Assembly: GCF_016908395.1 (NCBI RefSeq)
Contig: NZ_JAFBDU010000001.1
Location: forward strand, 372,001 to 436,000
DNA length: 64,000 nucleotides
Direction of reading: 5' to 3'
DNA from: Metabacillus crassostreae
Lineage (GTDB): Bacteria; Bacillota; Bacilli; Bacillales; Bacillaceae
The position numbers and the translations under genes were made by a program. Below are positions 9,206 to 18,472 of the stretch, piece after piece (the stretch's first letter is position 1; each line of letters starts with the position of its first letter). Below the pieces are notes generated by a model. It ran no database searches, was not told where the DNA came from, and was given only the letters and a program-made list of their open reading frames with translations.

Positions 9206-9353
9206 TTATATATCCCCTTATAATACAAGAATTTTGAAACTATGTAAATTATATCATTTAAACAATAGAAATAGACAACATTCAACTATTACCGGGAATT
9301 TAATTAAACTGGTTGGTGAAAAGTTCACTTAGATAGTTATTTAAGGGATGAAT

Positions 9354-9596
9354 TCACAGGCATTTATATATATCATACTCCAGGTTGTCTAATTTACTTG
9401 TCCAGCTTAAACCAGAAATTTCAAGAGACCTTTCAATTTCAGTGGGAGTATTTGAACTATGAAATCTACCAACATATATTTTTGTGTTGTTAGAATCGTT
9501 AATGTTTAACCAATTTTCTTGGGAAATCCTTTTTCCCAACGTCTGATAGTGTGCTTTATCAATATGTAATAGAACGTTAGAGGTGAAAAAGAACAT
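9354..9596 (-). CDS. Doubtful 80-residue hypothetical protein or gene remnant
   Basis: The frame reads as a plausible soluble protein, rich in Asn, Ser, Leu and Glu, ending SKLDNLEYDIYKCL. It has no ribosome binding site and its start overlaps the first two bases of the divergent GNAT gene. It could be the 3' end of an older gene cut by rearrangement. I do not recognise a family. Confidence 0.3.
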   Translation of the reverse strand: MFFFTSNVLLHIDKAHYQTLGKRISQENWLNINDSNNTKIYVGRFHSSNTPTEIERSLEISGLSWTSKLDNLEYDIYKCL

Positions 9597-10092
9597 GAAA
9601 ATAAGAGAAATAAATATAGATGATGCTGAAAAGTTTGCACTGCTAACGAATGAAATTGAAGCAAGCTCGCAATATATGCTTTGGGAAGTGGGGGAAAGAT
9701 CAGTTGAGACTGATCATCAAGCTGAAAAAATAGAAGCTATCCAAAGAAGTGAAAATTCTACTATATTCGTTGCTGAACAATTCGATAAACTTATAGGGTT
9801 CCTGTTAGCTGTCGGTGGTGGTGCGCAAAGAAACAAGCATTCTGTTTATATTGTAGTAGGAATTTCAATTAATTTTAGAGGACAAGGTGTAGGCAAAAGG
9901 TTGTTTGAGCAAATGGAGAAATGGGCTAAGGAAAGAGGAATATGTCGTTTAGAGTTAACAGTTGTTACTTTAAATGAAGCAGCTCTCTCATTGTATAAAA
10001 GACAGGGATTTGAAATAGAAGGTACAAAAAGAAATTCTTTATTTATTGAAGGAAAATATGTTGATGAATATTACATGTCTAAACTTATATGA
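9595..10092 (+). CDS. GNAT-family N-acetyltransferase
   Basis: A 166-residue GNAT with a clear motif A (VGISINFRGQGVGKRLFEQM: R-G-Q-G-V-G-K) and motif B (NEAALSLYKRQGFEIEG with the general-acid Tyr). The last residues (FIEGKYVDEYYM) match ribosomal-protein or small-molecule acetyltransferases of the YhhY/RimJ type, which often end with D-E-x-x-M. ATG 9595 is preferred over GTG 9583 because AGGTG is 9 bases upstream of the ATG. Confidence 0.85.
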   Translation: MKIREINIDDAEKFALLTNEIEASSQYMLWEVGERSVETDHQAEKIEAIQRSENSTIFVAEQFDKLIGFLLAVGGGAQRNKHSVYIVVGISINFRGQGVGKRLFEQMEKWAKERGICRLELTVVTLNEAALSLYKRQGFEIEGTKRNSLFIEGKYVDEYYMSKLI

Positions 10093-10256
10093 TATGCATT
10101 TAAAGATAAATGGTAATTAATTATGATTCACATAAATCAGAACAGAGGGTTTGTCAGGGAAAGCACACTTCAATGGTCAGTTTGTAAAGCTTAGAAAGGA
10201 ATAATTTTAATAACTAGAAAAATATTGATTAATAAAGGAGATTAAAATAGGCTGTT

Positions 10257-10799
10257 ATGGAACGATTTAATAAAGACACATACATAGTTTTGGATCTACC
10301 TATGGACATTTCGGAAAAAGTAATGAAAATAAGGTCTGATAATGATTATATCATGTCATTGCCAGCTGAAATAACAATTGCAGGATCAAGTGGCTTAGGG
10401 ATATTACAGCATGAACAACATCCAAGCAATGTCTATGTTACGATAAAAGAAATAGCTTAAAGGACAAAACCAATTAAAGCTAAATTTTTAGAGGTTAGTA
10501 GGTTTCCAAATACAAACATCTTCTTTTTTACGTTAAATAATGAAAGTTCTTTCGTAAAATTACACCAACAATTTGCGAATTCGAGTATTAAATTTAAAGA
10601 CAATCCATTCCCTTATAAGCCACACTGTACATTATCTAACAATGCAACGTTATCAGAATTGGATAAAAAGAATTTATTATCTAAAGAGATTACTGATGAA
10701 TTTGTTCTTGATACAGTATCTCTTTATACATTAGATAGAGTATCAAGTGCAGAGCTAAATGTTTGCTTACTGGAGAGTTTTCAATTGTCTGGAGTATAA
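10257..10799 (+). pseudogene. 2'-5' RNA ligase / 2H phosphoesterase family protein interrupted by one in-frame stop
   Basis: Codons before and after TAA 10458-10460 are in the same frame and together give about 180 residues with the layout of bacterial 2H phosphoesterases. The first half holds the strand YIVLDLP and a SSGLGI segment. The second half has KAKFLEVSRFPNTNIFFF and the H-x-T motif as YKPHCTLSN. The first His motif looks degenerate (EITIAG). The ribosome binding site AAGGAG is 16 bases from the ATG, which is long. A single nonsense mutation is the simplest explanation. Confidence 0.7.
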
Positions 10800-10904
10800 A
10801 AGTTCCTTCTTAAACAACTTAGCATGAATGAATTTCGTATATCACTAACGATGTATTAATTGTAAATTTAGGATTTTGTTTTAATATTGGAATTGGAGGT
10901 TCTT

Positions 10905-11258
10905 ATGAAAAAAACATGGTTATTACCCATTTTATTTATACTATTGGTTGGTTGCTCATCATTTTCAGATACTGATCCAGTACCATTACATCCTCTTTTC
11001 TCAAACGATGAATCTAAGTATTCTTTATTAGTTGTTGATGAGACTGGTGAATTTAAAATGGGAAATGAATGGCAGGAAAAAAATAATATCTTTAATGTTC
11101 AAGCTGTTCATGGTAGAAGTTCAATAAAAGAAATAAATAATCAATATAAATTCATAGAATTAGAAAAGTCTCCTGCTTTTGTTGTCTTTAATACAAAGGA
11201 AATAGTGTTGAAAACTTACAGTGAAAAGGAATTAATTGATTTTCTTCATAATAATTAA
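10905..11258 (+). CDS. Small lipoprotein
   Basis: The N-terminus is a lipoprotein signal peptide: Met-Lys-Lys, a hydrophobic core, then the lipobox L-V-G-C with Cys at about 17. The mature part is about 100 residues, soluble, with no motif I know. The ATG at 10905 has GGAGG 6 bases upstream; an in-frame ATG at 10887 would break the signal peptide. It should be anchored on the outer face of the cell membrane. Confidence 0.7.
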   Translation: MKKTWLLPILFILLVGCSSFSDTDPVPLHPLFSNDESKYSLLVVDETGEFKMGNEWQEKNNIFNVQAVHGRSSIKEINNQYKFIELEKSPAFVVFNTKEIVLKTYSEKELIDFLHNN

Positions 11259-11327
11259 TCAACACCTTTTAATAATAGACGCTTTAATGTGATATTCAGT
11301 AATCTAGCTCAACAGGGGGATATTGTT

Positions 11328-11624
11328 ATGAAATTTACAGGTTATGTTTCCATGTTATTGGCTATTATATTATTTGGATTTTCTACTATAAATTTCTTCT
11401 TCGTTGGAGATAGAAGGGGTTCTTTCATTCAAGAAACCTTTGGTATATATGAACCTGTTGGAACATTACTCTGCCTTTTGTTAGTATTACTATTTTTTAG
11501 TCTATCCTTAAATTTAGTGTGGAATTTATCGTATAAGAGCATTTTTAAGCTTTCGATCATCTCCTTAATGTTAATCTTCCTGTTACCAATAATATTAATG
11601 GTGTTCTTTGCTGGACAAATATAA
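11328..11624 (+). CDS. Three-helix membrane protein
   Basis: The 98-residue product has hydrophobic segments near residues 5-25, 45-68 and 75-97, with a polar, charged loop GDRRGSFIQE after the first helix. ATG 11328 has AGGGGGA 8 bases upstream. Function unknown. Confidence 0.55.
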   Translation: MKFTGYVSMLLAIILFGFSTINFFFVGDRRGSFIQETFGIYEPVGTLLCLLLVLLFFSLSLNLVWNLSYKSIFKLSIISLMLIFLLPIILMVFFAGQI

Positions 11625-11750
11625 TAGCAAAGTGAAACCTTAATTAATCTTCAATGGATATTACTTACGAGGCTATTTCTCATCTAATGTCTGCTATATT
11701 TATTCTATTTTGGGATTTTTTTATAGTTATTATAGAAACGGGGAATTAAT

Positions 11751-11939
11751 ATGAAGTTCAATGCGAGATTAAATACAGTACAAATAATTTTTACATCAGC
11801 ATTTTTTGCTACAGTAGTTACAATTGCAAATTCTTTTATAGAATGGGATAACCAAAATTATTCGGGTATTTTTGCTGGTATAACAACAATCATTGGAGCA
11901 GCATTTGCTAAGGTGATTTTTAAGGAGAAAAACGAATAA
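11751..11939 (+). CDS. Small two-helix membrane protein
   Basis: 62 residues; predicted helices at about 8-27 and 37-55, separated by a short polar loop EWDNQNYSG, with a basic tail. GGGG is placed 8 bases before the ATG. No family recognised. Confidence 0.5.
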   Translation: MKFNARLNTVQIIFTSAFFATVVTIANSFIEWDNQNYSGIFAGITTIIGAAFAKVIFKEKNE

Positions 11940-12111
11940 AATACTCTCACCTTTAGAAAGAAAGTAGAGGTATGACAATATATTTTCTATATTAGGAAGA
12001 ATTAAAGAAAGGTTGCATTTTAAGAGCAATAGTAAAGTTAAGGAATGTAAACCATTGTTTCTTAAAATGTTGTTCATTTCAAAATTATAATCTTTTGCAT
12101 AAAATCCTTTA

Positions 12112-12181
12112 TTTTGTTGCAAATACAATAAAAATAGTTTAAATTAAAAACACAACGTATTTTGTTGCATTTACAACAAAA
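12112..12181 (+). promoter_or_regulatory. Two look-alike operators upstream of the MarR gene
   Basis: The site at 12160-12181 is a perfect palindrome, TTTTGTTG - CATTTA - CAACAAAA. A second copy at 12112-12129 shares TTTTGTTGCA and TACAA. Their centres are about 50 bp apart, near five helical turns. MarR proteins commonly repress their own operon by binding such TTG/CAA palindromes, so these are the likely autoregulatory sites. Confidence 0.6.
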
Positions 12182-12197
12182 CACTAAGGAGGTTACC

Positions 12198-12650
12198 ATG
12201 ACGGATATTCTTCGTGAAATTGGTATGATTGCAAGGGCATTAGATTCAATAAGTAATATTGAATTTAAAGAATACGATCTAACAAAAGGGCAATATTTAT
12301 ACCTTGTGAGAATATGTGAAAACAAGGGAATCATTCAAGAAAAACTAGCTGAGATGATAAAAGTAGATCGGACAACAGCAGCTCGTGCGATCAATAAACT
12401 AGAAATGAATGGGTTTATCGAAAAGAAAGAAGATAAATATAACAAAAAGATCAAAAAAATCTTTCCAACAGAAAAAGGAGAAAATGTTTATCCTTATATA
12501 ATAAGAGAAAATGAACACTCGAACAGTGTCGCATTAGAAGGCTTTGACGAAAAAGAAGTAGAAGACATGGTCAATTTTCTTCATAGAGTAAGAAAGAATA
12601 TAGAAAAAGACTGGGAACTCGTCAAAAAGGGGCACAAGAGAATATATTGA
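12198..12650 (+). CDS. MarR-family transcriptional regulator
   Basis: The 150-residue protein has the winged helix-turn-helix of MarR: QEKLAEMIKVDRTTAARAINKLEMNGFIEKKED (about 53-85) is the recognition region followed by the wing. Flanking helices form the dimer interface. ATG 12198 has AAGGAGG 6 bases upstream. It is the first gene of an operon with paiA (24 bases) and paiB, and two TTTTGTTG-type palindromes lie just upstream, so it probably regulates itself and the two polyamine-related genes. The inducing ligand is unknown. Confidence 0.85.
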   Translation: MTDILREIGMIARALDSISNIEFKEYDLTKGQYLYLVRICENKGIIQEKLAEMIKVDRTTAARAINKLEMNGFIEKKEDKYNKKIKKIFPTEKGENVYPYIIRENEHSNSVALEGFDEKEVEDMVNFLHRVRKNIEKDWELVKKGHKRIY

Positions 12651-12674
12651 TATGAAAAGGGAGTGACATTTTAA

Positions 12675-13193
<519 letters not shown>

Positions 13194-13213
13194 TTTTGTA
13201 AAGGGGGATTATG

Positions 13214-13825
13214 ATGTACATTCCAAAATACTTTAAAATCACTGATGAAGCAATTTGCCACGACATCATGAAAGACCATAGTTTTGCCACTCTTATTTCC
13301 AAACATAATGAAATACCATTTGCCACTCATTTACCCTTAATTTTAAATAAGGATCACTCATACTTATATGGACATTTTGCCCGTCCAAATCCTCAGTGGA
13401 TAGATATTAAAGATCAAACAGTTCTATCCATATTCCAAGGTCCTCATTATTATATCTCTCCATCGTGGTATGAAACAAACAAAGCAGTGCCTACCTGGAA
13501 TTACGTGACAGTTCACGTTTATGGAGAAGTAGAGTTATTAGAGGACGAAAATGAGTTAAAGTCTTCTTTACATGATATGGTGTTAAAATATGAATCTGAA
13601 GAAAGCCCTTATCAGTTACAGAATGTGGATGCTGAATATCTTTCTAGTATGAACAAAGGAATACAGGGTTTTAAAATAAAAATTAATAAAATAGAAGGAA
13701 AAGCTAAGTTAAGTCAAAACCATTCAAAAGAGCGACAGAAGTTAGTTATAAGTCAACTCGAAAAAATTTCAAACACAGATGAGCAACAGATTTCCTCTTT
13801 AATGAAAGCGAATTTAAAAGAGTAA
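13214..13825 (+). CDS. paiB: FMN-binding negative transcriptional regulator-like protein PaiB
   Basis: The 203-residue protein has the split-barrel flavin-binding fold of Pai[12 protein letters not shown] at the start, [46 protein letters not shown], and the C-terminal IQGFKIKI and AKLSQN elements. In B. subtilis PaiA/PaiB affect sporulation and degradative enzyme genes. The ATG at 13214 gives 6 bases from AAGGGGG; the ATG at 13211 is equally in frame. It ends the operon, with a terminator shortly after. Confidence 0.88.
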   Translation: MYIPKYFKITDEAICHDIMKDHSFATLISKHNEIPFATHLPLILNKDHSYLYGHFARPNPQWIDIKDQTVLSIFQGPHYYISPSWYETNKAVPTWNYVTVHVYGEVELLEDENELKSSLHDMVLKYESEESPYQLQNVDAEYLSSMNKGIQGFKIKINKIEGKAKLSQNHSKERQKLVISQLEKISNTDEQQISSLMKANLKE

Positions 13826-13868
13826 TCGTTTATTGTTTTTCATTTTATTTAAAACGCAAATAAATAAC

Positions 13869-13905
13869 AAGCGCTATTCTTAAAATGAGAGTAAGCGCTT
13901 ATTTT
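13869..13905 (+). terminator. Terminator of the marR-paiA-paiB operon
   Basis: A stem built on AAGCGCTATTCT / AGAGTAAGCGCTT with a 7-nt loop is followed by ATTTT. It lies 44 bases after paiB and could also serve the convergent zinc-ribbon gene. Confidence 0.65.
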
Positions 13906-13962
13906 GATATAGACAGTAGAAGGATATTTCTTTTACGATTTATTTATATTAAGAGTTTAATA

Positions 13963-14220
13963 CTATAAATTTCCTATTAAAAGTGCATTTATTACCCAAC
14001 CTATAAGTGAAACTACAATTATACTCCAAGCGTGTTTTTTACGCTTAACTAAACCCACTATGCCCATTATGACACCTAAAAGTGGTGAAAATACCAACCC
14101 AACAATATATGAGAATAAATTAAATACTTTATAACTGTAGGCTTTGTTTGTTAAATCACCACAATTCTTACAATACTGACTGTTATTTTGTAATTCCTCT
14201 CCGCAATTCTCACAATACAT
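13963..14220 (-). CDS. Zinc-ribbon membrane protein
   Basis: The first 20 residues are a zinc ribbon with two C-x-x-C knuckles (YCENCGEE and YCKNCG). Two transmembrane helices follow, near 32-55 and 62-84, with a basic RKKHAW loop between. This layout, zinc_ribbon_2 plus a short hydrophobic tail (DUF4190-like), is common in Firmicutes and its role is unknown. AGGTAAAGCAG precedes the ATG. Confidence 0.65.
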   Translation of the reverse strand: MYCENCGEELQNNSQYCKNCGDLTNKAYSYKVFNLFSYIVGLVFSPLLGVIMGIVGLVKRKKHAWSIIVVSLIGWVINALLIGNL

Positions 14221-14513
14221 CTGCTTTACCTCCTACGCATTCATGTTAATAAAAAAATAGAATAAATGGTATTTTATTCAATTCTAATCTTTTAAAGAGA
14301 ACCTGTCATTATATTCTTTGACTAAAGGAGTTTTGTTGAAATATAAAGAGTTTTATATTTTTAAATGATAATTTATAATTGGATATATATGTTAGAATGA
14401 TGAAAACATATATTAAGAAGATATTATAGGGCTTGCATTTTAGTGCTTCATTTCATGCATTAGTGATTCCTAAAAACATATGGAAAACAAGACAAAAAAA
14501 GAGGAGTGTAATC

Positions 14514-14903
14514 ATGCCATTAGTAAAGGTTTATCTAAAAAATAGAATAGGTATTGATAAACAAGGTATTGCATTTAGTTTAAGAAACATTATGCAAAAA
14601 GTCTTACATGTACCTTTACAAGATGGACCAGTGATGTTTCTAGAAATCGAGGAATCAAATTGGTTTATGCCAGAAGGATGGGATGAAGAGTTTGTTTTTG
14701 TCGAGGTGTTAATGTTTCCAGGTCGGAAAAAAGAAACAAAAGAAACATTAATTGTGGAATTTGCAGCTGCTATATCACAATCCTTGAATATCAGTAAAAA
14801 TTCAATCATAACAACTTTACATGAACCTAACCTTGATCATTGGGGTATAAGAGGCGGAAAGCAGGCATCGAGTGTAGGAATTAATGTTGATTTGGAAGTA
14901 TAA
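14514..14903 (+). CDS. Tautomerase-superfamily protein
   Basis: Translation from ATG 14514 begins M-P-L-V-K-V, so Pro2 would be exposed after Met removal, as in 4-oxalocrotonate tautomerase and MIF-type enzymes where it is the catalytic base. The 129-residue length, double the 62-residue 4-OT unit, and the segment LEIEESNWFMPEGW fit the longer, fused-unit tautomerases. GAGGAG lies 8 bases upstream; an upstream extension to 14433 would bury the proline. Substrate unknown. Confidence 0.7.
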   Translation: MPLVKVYLKNRIGIDKQGIAFSLRNIMQKVLHVPLQDGPVMFLEIEESNWFMPEGWDEEFVFVEVLMFPGRKKETKETLIVEFAAAISQSLNISKNSIITTLHEPNLDHWGIRGGKQASSVGINVDLEV

Positions 14904-15031
14904 ATTAGTATTCTTTGACTATATGGTTAACGATATAAACAATACATATAGATAAATAGGAACATAGTTTATAAATTTCTAATGTACATTGGTGTTTCAT
15001 ATATATAAAATGGTTTGTTTGGGGAGGAATA

Positions 15032-15187
15032 ATGAATAAGGTACTAGATATTTTTAAGAATATGTTCTTAGATTTATTCTCTATGGGTAGAGGGTTTGTA
15101 TATGGATTTGTCATGATAGGTTTAGGTATTGTCATTTGTAGTGCATTGATATATGTTTTCTTGTTTGTTAGAAATCTCATACTGTAG
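15032..15187 (+). CDS. 51-residue single-pass membrane protein
   Basis: ATG 15032 has GGGGAGGA 4 bases upstream. The peptide has an amphipathic N-terminal part (about 1-18) with Phe, Leu and Met, then a Gly-rich transmembrane helix at about 22-46 and a basic end. It lies between the tautomerase and the MreC-like gene. No family recognised. Confidence 0.5.
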   Translation: MNKVLDIFKNMFLDLFSMGRGFVYGFVMIGLGIVICSALIYVFLFVRNLIL

Positions 15188-15463
15188 GTGAGGTTAACTA
15201 CCAATCTATTATTTTTTATATTGTATAAATTAGTGATTGAGTTACTTAAGAGTACTAAGAGTTATAAAGAACATGTTTAAGAAAACAAACTTTTTACGAG
15301 TATGTATCGTCTAAGAAATTAGTAGTCGGACAGACATATAACTTTAGAAATAAATGAGATGAGAATACAGAAGCAATATGGTGAAATTAGTATGCTTGTT
15401 GTTTAGTACAAGCCAAAAAGTTTTGTTTTAACTTTTTATATTTATTGGTGAAAGGTGTTTATT

Positions 15464-16237
15464 TTGAAGAAAAGAATCCTAATCTTGTTAAGTTTATTTA
15501 TAATCATTTCTATTTTACTCATAAAATATACAGGGATTTATAATCTAAAAGAAAGTATAGGAAACAATCAACATATTTCTCAAATAGGAGATTTATGGAA
15601 TACTTATAAAGAGAATGAAGTATTACAAGATAGAATAGACAGTTACGAACAATTAAAGGTTGATAAAGATTTGATCATATCTGATAATAAATTGTTATCT
15701 GATATAAAAACAGTTGTAAATAAATATAAAAAATATAACCCGGTAGTTGGAACCGTAATTTCAAGAGATCTAGATCCAAAAAATCAACAACTTTGGTATA
15801 ACTTTCTTGTTATTAACAAAGGTAAGGTTGATTCAATTAAAGAGAATATGGCTGTATTAGGTCCTGATGGCCTAATCGGTTTAATACATAAGGTAAATGA
15901 AAATTCTTCTGAGGTACAGTTATTAACGAGTTCTGGAAGAAAGAATTTAATTCCAGCAACTCTGGAAAAAGATGAGTCTGTTTTTGGTATGATTGAAAAC
16001 TACGATATGGAGAGTAATCAGCTTAATTTCACAAGATTAGATCCCTCTGTGAAAATTGAAGTAGGCAATATTGTGACAACGTCAAAGCAGAGTAAAACAT
16101 TTCCGATTCCATTAAAAATTGGTGAAGTAGTTGAAGTTAAACATGATAATTTCGGGCTCACTAATACAGCATTAGTAAAGCCAGCTGCTGATTTTTATAA
16201 CATAAGCTATGTAGTTATTTTGCAAGAAGAAAATTAA
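15464..16237 (+). CDS. mreC: MreC-like rod-shape protein
   Basis: 257 residues with one N-terminal transmembrane helix, a coiled coil (about 40-90: IGDLWNTYKENEVLQDRIDSYE region) and the MreC beta-domain: VVGTVISRDLDP, WYNFLVINKGKVDSIKENMAVLGPDGLIGLI, and a second barrel ending VVEVKHDN. MreC scaffolds the cell-wall elongation complex. It is shorter than typical MreC (280-330 residues) and no mreB, mreD or minCD is next to it, so this is likely a paralogue. The start is taken as TTG 15464 with AAAGG 9 bases upstream; GTG 15455 is possible. Confidence 0.75.
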   Translation: MKKRILILLSLFIIISILLIKYTGIYNLKESIGNNQHISQIGDLWNTYKENEVLQDRIDSYEQLKVDKDLIISDNKLLSDIKTVVNKYKKYNPVVGTVISRDLDPKNQQLWYNFLVINKGKVDSIKENMAVLGPDGLIGLIHKVNENSSEVQLLTSSGRKNLIPATLEKDESVFGMIENYDMESNQLNFTRLDPSVKIEVGNIVTTSKQSKTFPIPLKIGEVVEVKHDNFGLTNTALVKPAADFYNISYVVILQEEN

Positions 16238-16417
16238 TTGAAATTTATATATTGAACTGTTAAACGCCATTCTTGGAAATAAGGATGAGCGATTATTATT
16301 TTAGGGATTTTAGTAATCATTAAAAGATGATCGCGTTCTTTGTATGACTACAGATTTTAAACATATATTTATCCTCAGGGACCATAAACAGTAATGGCAT
16401 TCATTTTATATCATTTT

Positions 16418-16642
16418 TTATTTTGTTTTCGTAAAGATTTTTCCATTATTTAATTCACACCAATCTTCTAATTCATCATACGTTTCTTTAAGCCCGTATT
16501 TACCTAAGAAAGCTTCCTTATTTTCGAATACTTCCATTTCATCATTTTCTAGTAAAGTGATCATTTGAAAGGGGTTCAATTGGAAAACTTTAGAAACAGC
16601 TATTAATTCACCTATATGAACAACATGATCGATGTTTTCCAT
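16418..16642 (-). CDS. Hypothetical 74-residue protein
   Basis: The open frame is much longer toward its 5' side, but a ribosome binding site (TAGGAG, 8 bases) marks ATG 16642 as the start. The product is acidic, soluble and mostly helical, with ENIDHVVHIGELIAVSKVF at the N-terminus and a C-terminal ELEDWCELN segment. Family unknown. It is convergent with the MreC-like gene and divergent from spo0M. Confidence 0.55.
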   Translation of the reverse strand: MENIDHVVHIGELIAVSKVFQLNPFQMITLLENDEMEVFENKEAFLGKYGLKETYDELEDWCELNNGKIFTKTK

Positions 16643-16861
16643 TTTCTCAACTCCTATACCGTTAGAGATTTTTCGATCTACATGAGATTTGAGTCTAACC
16701 ATTAGAAATAATACTGTCGCTTTGGTATTATTTACAGTATTTTTTATATTATGTGTTACGTCACTAACATTAACGTGAAACCTAAAAGGGAAGGTATCTT
16801 TATTTTGAAACTTTATCTTTGTTAATTCGTATGAATAATAAATAAATGATGAGGTGATTAC

Positions 16862-17662
16862 ATGTCTCTTATTAATAAGATAATTGCTAGTGTTGGCGTG
16901 GGTTCTGCAAAAGTAAATACAAAGCTCAGTAAGAGTTACTATACTCAAGGTGAGATACTTGAAGGTGTGGTTGAAATTGTTGGAGGAGTAACAGATCAAA
17001 AGATACAATCAATACAGCTTAATTTAATGACGTTATATGGATATGAGGACAGTGATCGACTGTCATCTGCAGTTGTTTCTACATATATGGTAAACAATCC
17101 ATTTACCATAAATAGTGGAGAACGAAAAGAGATACCATTTTCATTTAGAATTCCCCTAGATACTCCTATAACAATGCGAGATCCAGAAACAAATCAAAAT
17201 GTTCCACCTGTTTGGATTGATACAGATGTTAATATTCAACATGCTGTTGATCCTAGTGATAAAGACTATTTATCGATAGAACCTACTGAAGTTCATGAAA
17301 ACATTGTTGATGCTATAAAAATAATCGGTTTTAAATTTAGACAAATGGAAAGTCAAAAAGTACCTTTTGGAATAAATGTAAAGCGTGCTTTCGTTCAGCA
17401 ATATGAGTTTGTACCTTCCTTCGGGAAATACTTAAACAAGCTGGATGAATTAGAGGTTTATATTATCCAGGATGATGAGGAAACAACGATTTATTTTGAA
17501 GTTGATAAGAAAAGTAAGGGTGCGTTTTCTTCTATAGTAGAGAAATTAAATCTTGATGAACATAGAGGTAGTGTCACCTTTAAAAATGAAGAAATTATAA
17601 ATAACCGTAGCTTTATAAGTAATAAATTTGAACAAATAATTGAGGATGTTCTAGCATTGTAA
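16862..17662 (+). CDS. spo0M: Sporulation-control protein Spo0M (arrestin-like)
   Basis: The 266-residue protein opens with a typical Spo0M stretch, IIASVGVGSAKVNTKL, followed by QGEILEGVVEIVGG and an arrestin-like beta-sandwich (IPFSFRIPLDTPITM, VWIDTDVNIQHAVDPSD). B. subtilis Spo0M, about 258 residues, modulates entry into sporulation and septum-related functions, acting in the cytoplasm near the membrane. GAGGTGA lies 5-6 bases before the ATG. A hairpin terminator closes the gene. Confidence 0.88.
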   Translation: MSLINKIIASVGVGSAKVNTKLSKSYYTQGEILEGVVEIVGGVTDQKIQSIQLNLMTLYGYEDSDRLSSAVVSTYMVNNPFTINSGERKEIPFSFRIPLDTPITMRDPETNQNVPPVWIDTDVNIQHAVDPSDKDYLSIEPTEVHENIVDAIKIIGFKFRQMESQKVPFGINVKRAFVQQYEFVPSFGKYLNKLDELEVYIIQDDEETTIYFEVDKKSKGAFSSIVEKLNLDEHRGSVTFKNEEIINNRSFISNKFEQIIEDVLAL

Positions 17663-17690
17663 TTATATTACTAATATTTGAGCATTAACA

Positions 17691-17715
17691 AGCTGCTGCT
17701 AAGCAGTTTTTTTAT
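17691..17715 (+). terminator. Terminator of spo0M
   Basis: A short CTGCT / AGCAG stem with a 4-nt loop and a run of seven T lies about 30 bases after the stop. Confidence 0.6.
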
Positions 17716-17883
17716 TTAGTTTTTTTTGGAACTTTACTGTCGGTAACTGCTTACTCCAAACCTGATAAGGGTTTCTCAACCTTGTCAAAATTTTTCAGTG
17801 ACTATGAAAAGTGTCGAACAGGTTTGTTCAACAACAAAAGAAATTAATGTGGTAAAATTTAGTAGGCGAAAGGGGAGAGGTAT

Positions 17884-18441
17884 TTGAAAAAGTATAGAAA
17901 AAGACTAATCGTAATAGGTCTTATGATATCCATCATGCTGAATATATATTTGTTTCAACAATTAAATATAAATAAAGAAGAATCACGAACAGCACATTTT
18001 GAAAAAATTCAAAATGGTGTTAATTATTCATATTATTTTGGAGATAGTTTAGTAAGTAAGTACAACGATCTATCCTTAAAGCAAAAAGCAGAATATCTAA
18101 TTGCTATGTCTCTGAGCTTACAATTATCAGTTCATACACTAGAAATCGTCGAGCCGAATGACGAAAGGTATAGAGAGCTGGCAGAGTTATTTGATGTTTA
18201 CAGTCATCTTTCTTCCTCAGAGGAGTTTGGGGCTATGATAAGCAAGAAAAATGTTATCGATGAAGAATCATTGCAATTAATGGAGATATTGTTAAAGGAT
18301 ATAAAGTATCTTGATGAAAACCTTGATTATAATCAATTATCCAAGATGAATTACACAGAATTAAGAACACTTTGGGAAAGGTTACTAGCCAATTTGAAAT
18401 ATGATGATGAAATGTTAGATCAATACAAGGAAACATTCTAA
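17884..18441 (+). CDS. Membrane-anchored hypothetical protein
   Basis: The 185-residue product has a basic N-terminus and one transmembrane segment (about 8-25), then a charged, mostly helical extracellular domain with several acidic clusters. No lipobox Cys. TTG start with AGGGGAGAGG 3-4 bases upstream. It is 31 bases upstream of the next gene, so the two may be one operon. Family not recognised. Confidence 0.6.
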   Translation: MKKYRKRLIVIGLMISIMLNIYLFQQLNINKEESRTAHFEKIQNGVNYSYYFGDSLVSKYNDLSLKQKAEYLIAMSLSLQLSVHTLEIVEPNDERYRELAELFDVYSHLSSSEEFGAMISKKNVIDEESLQLMEILLKDIKYLDENLDYNQLSKMNYTELRTLWERLLANLKYDDEMLDQYKETF

Positions 18442-18472
18442 TTTATAAAGATGAGTGAAAAGAGGATCTATG

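Noticed and set aside
9120-9332. 70-codon plus-strand frame opposite the cupin gene
   Set aside because: The cupin motifs on the minus strand are clear, so this is a shadow.
14905-15204. 99-codon minus-strand frame
   Set aside because: It covers the 51-residue plus-strand membrane gene, has no start site and an implausible composition.
16643-17008. 5' extension of the minus-strand 74-residue gene
   Set aside because: It overlaps spo0M, has no ribosome binding site at its first codons, and a good site marks the start at 16642.
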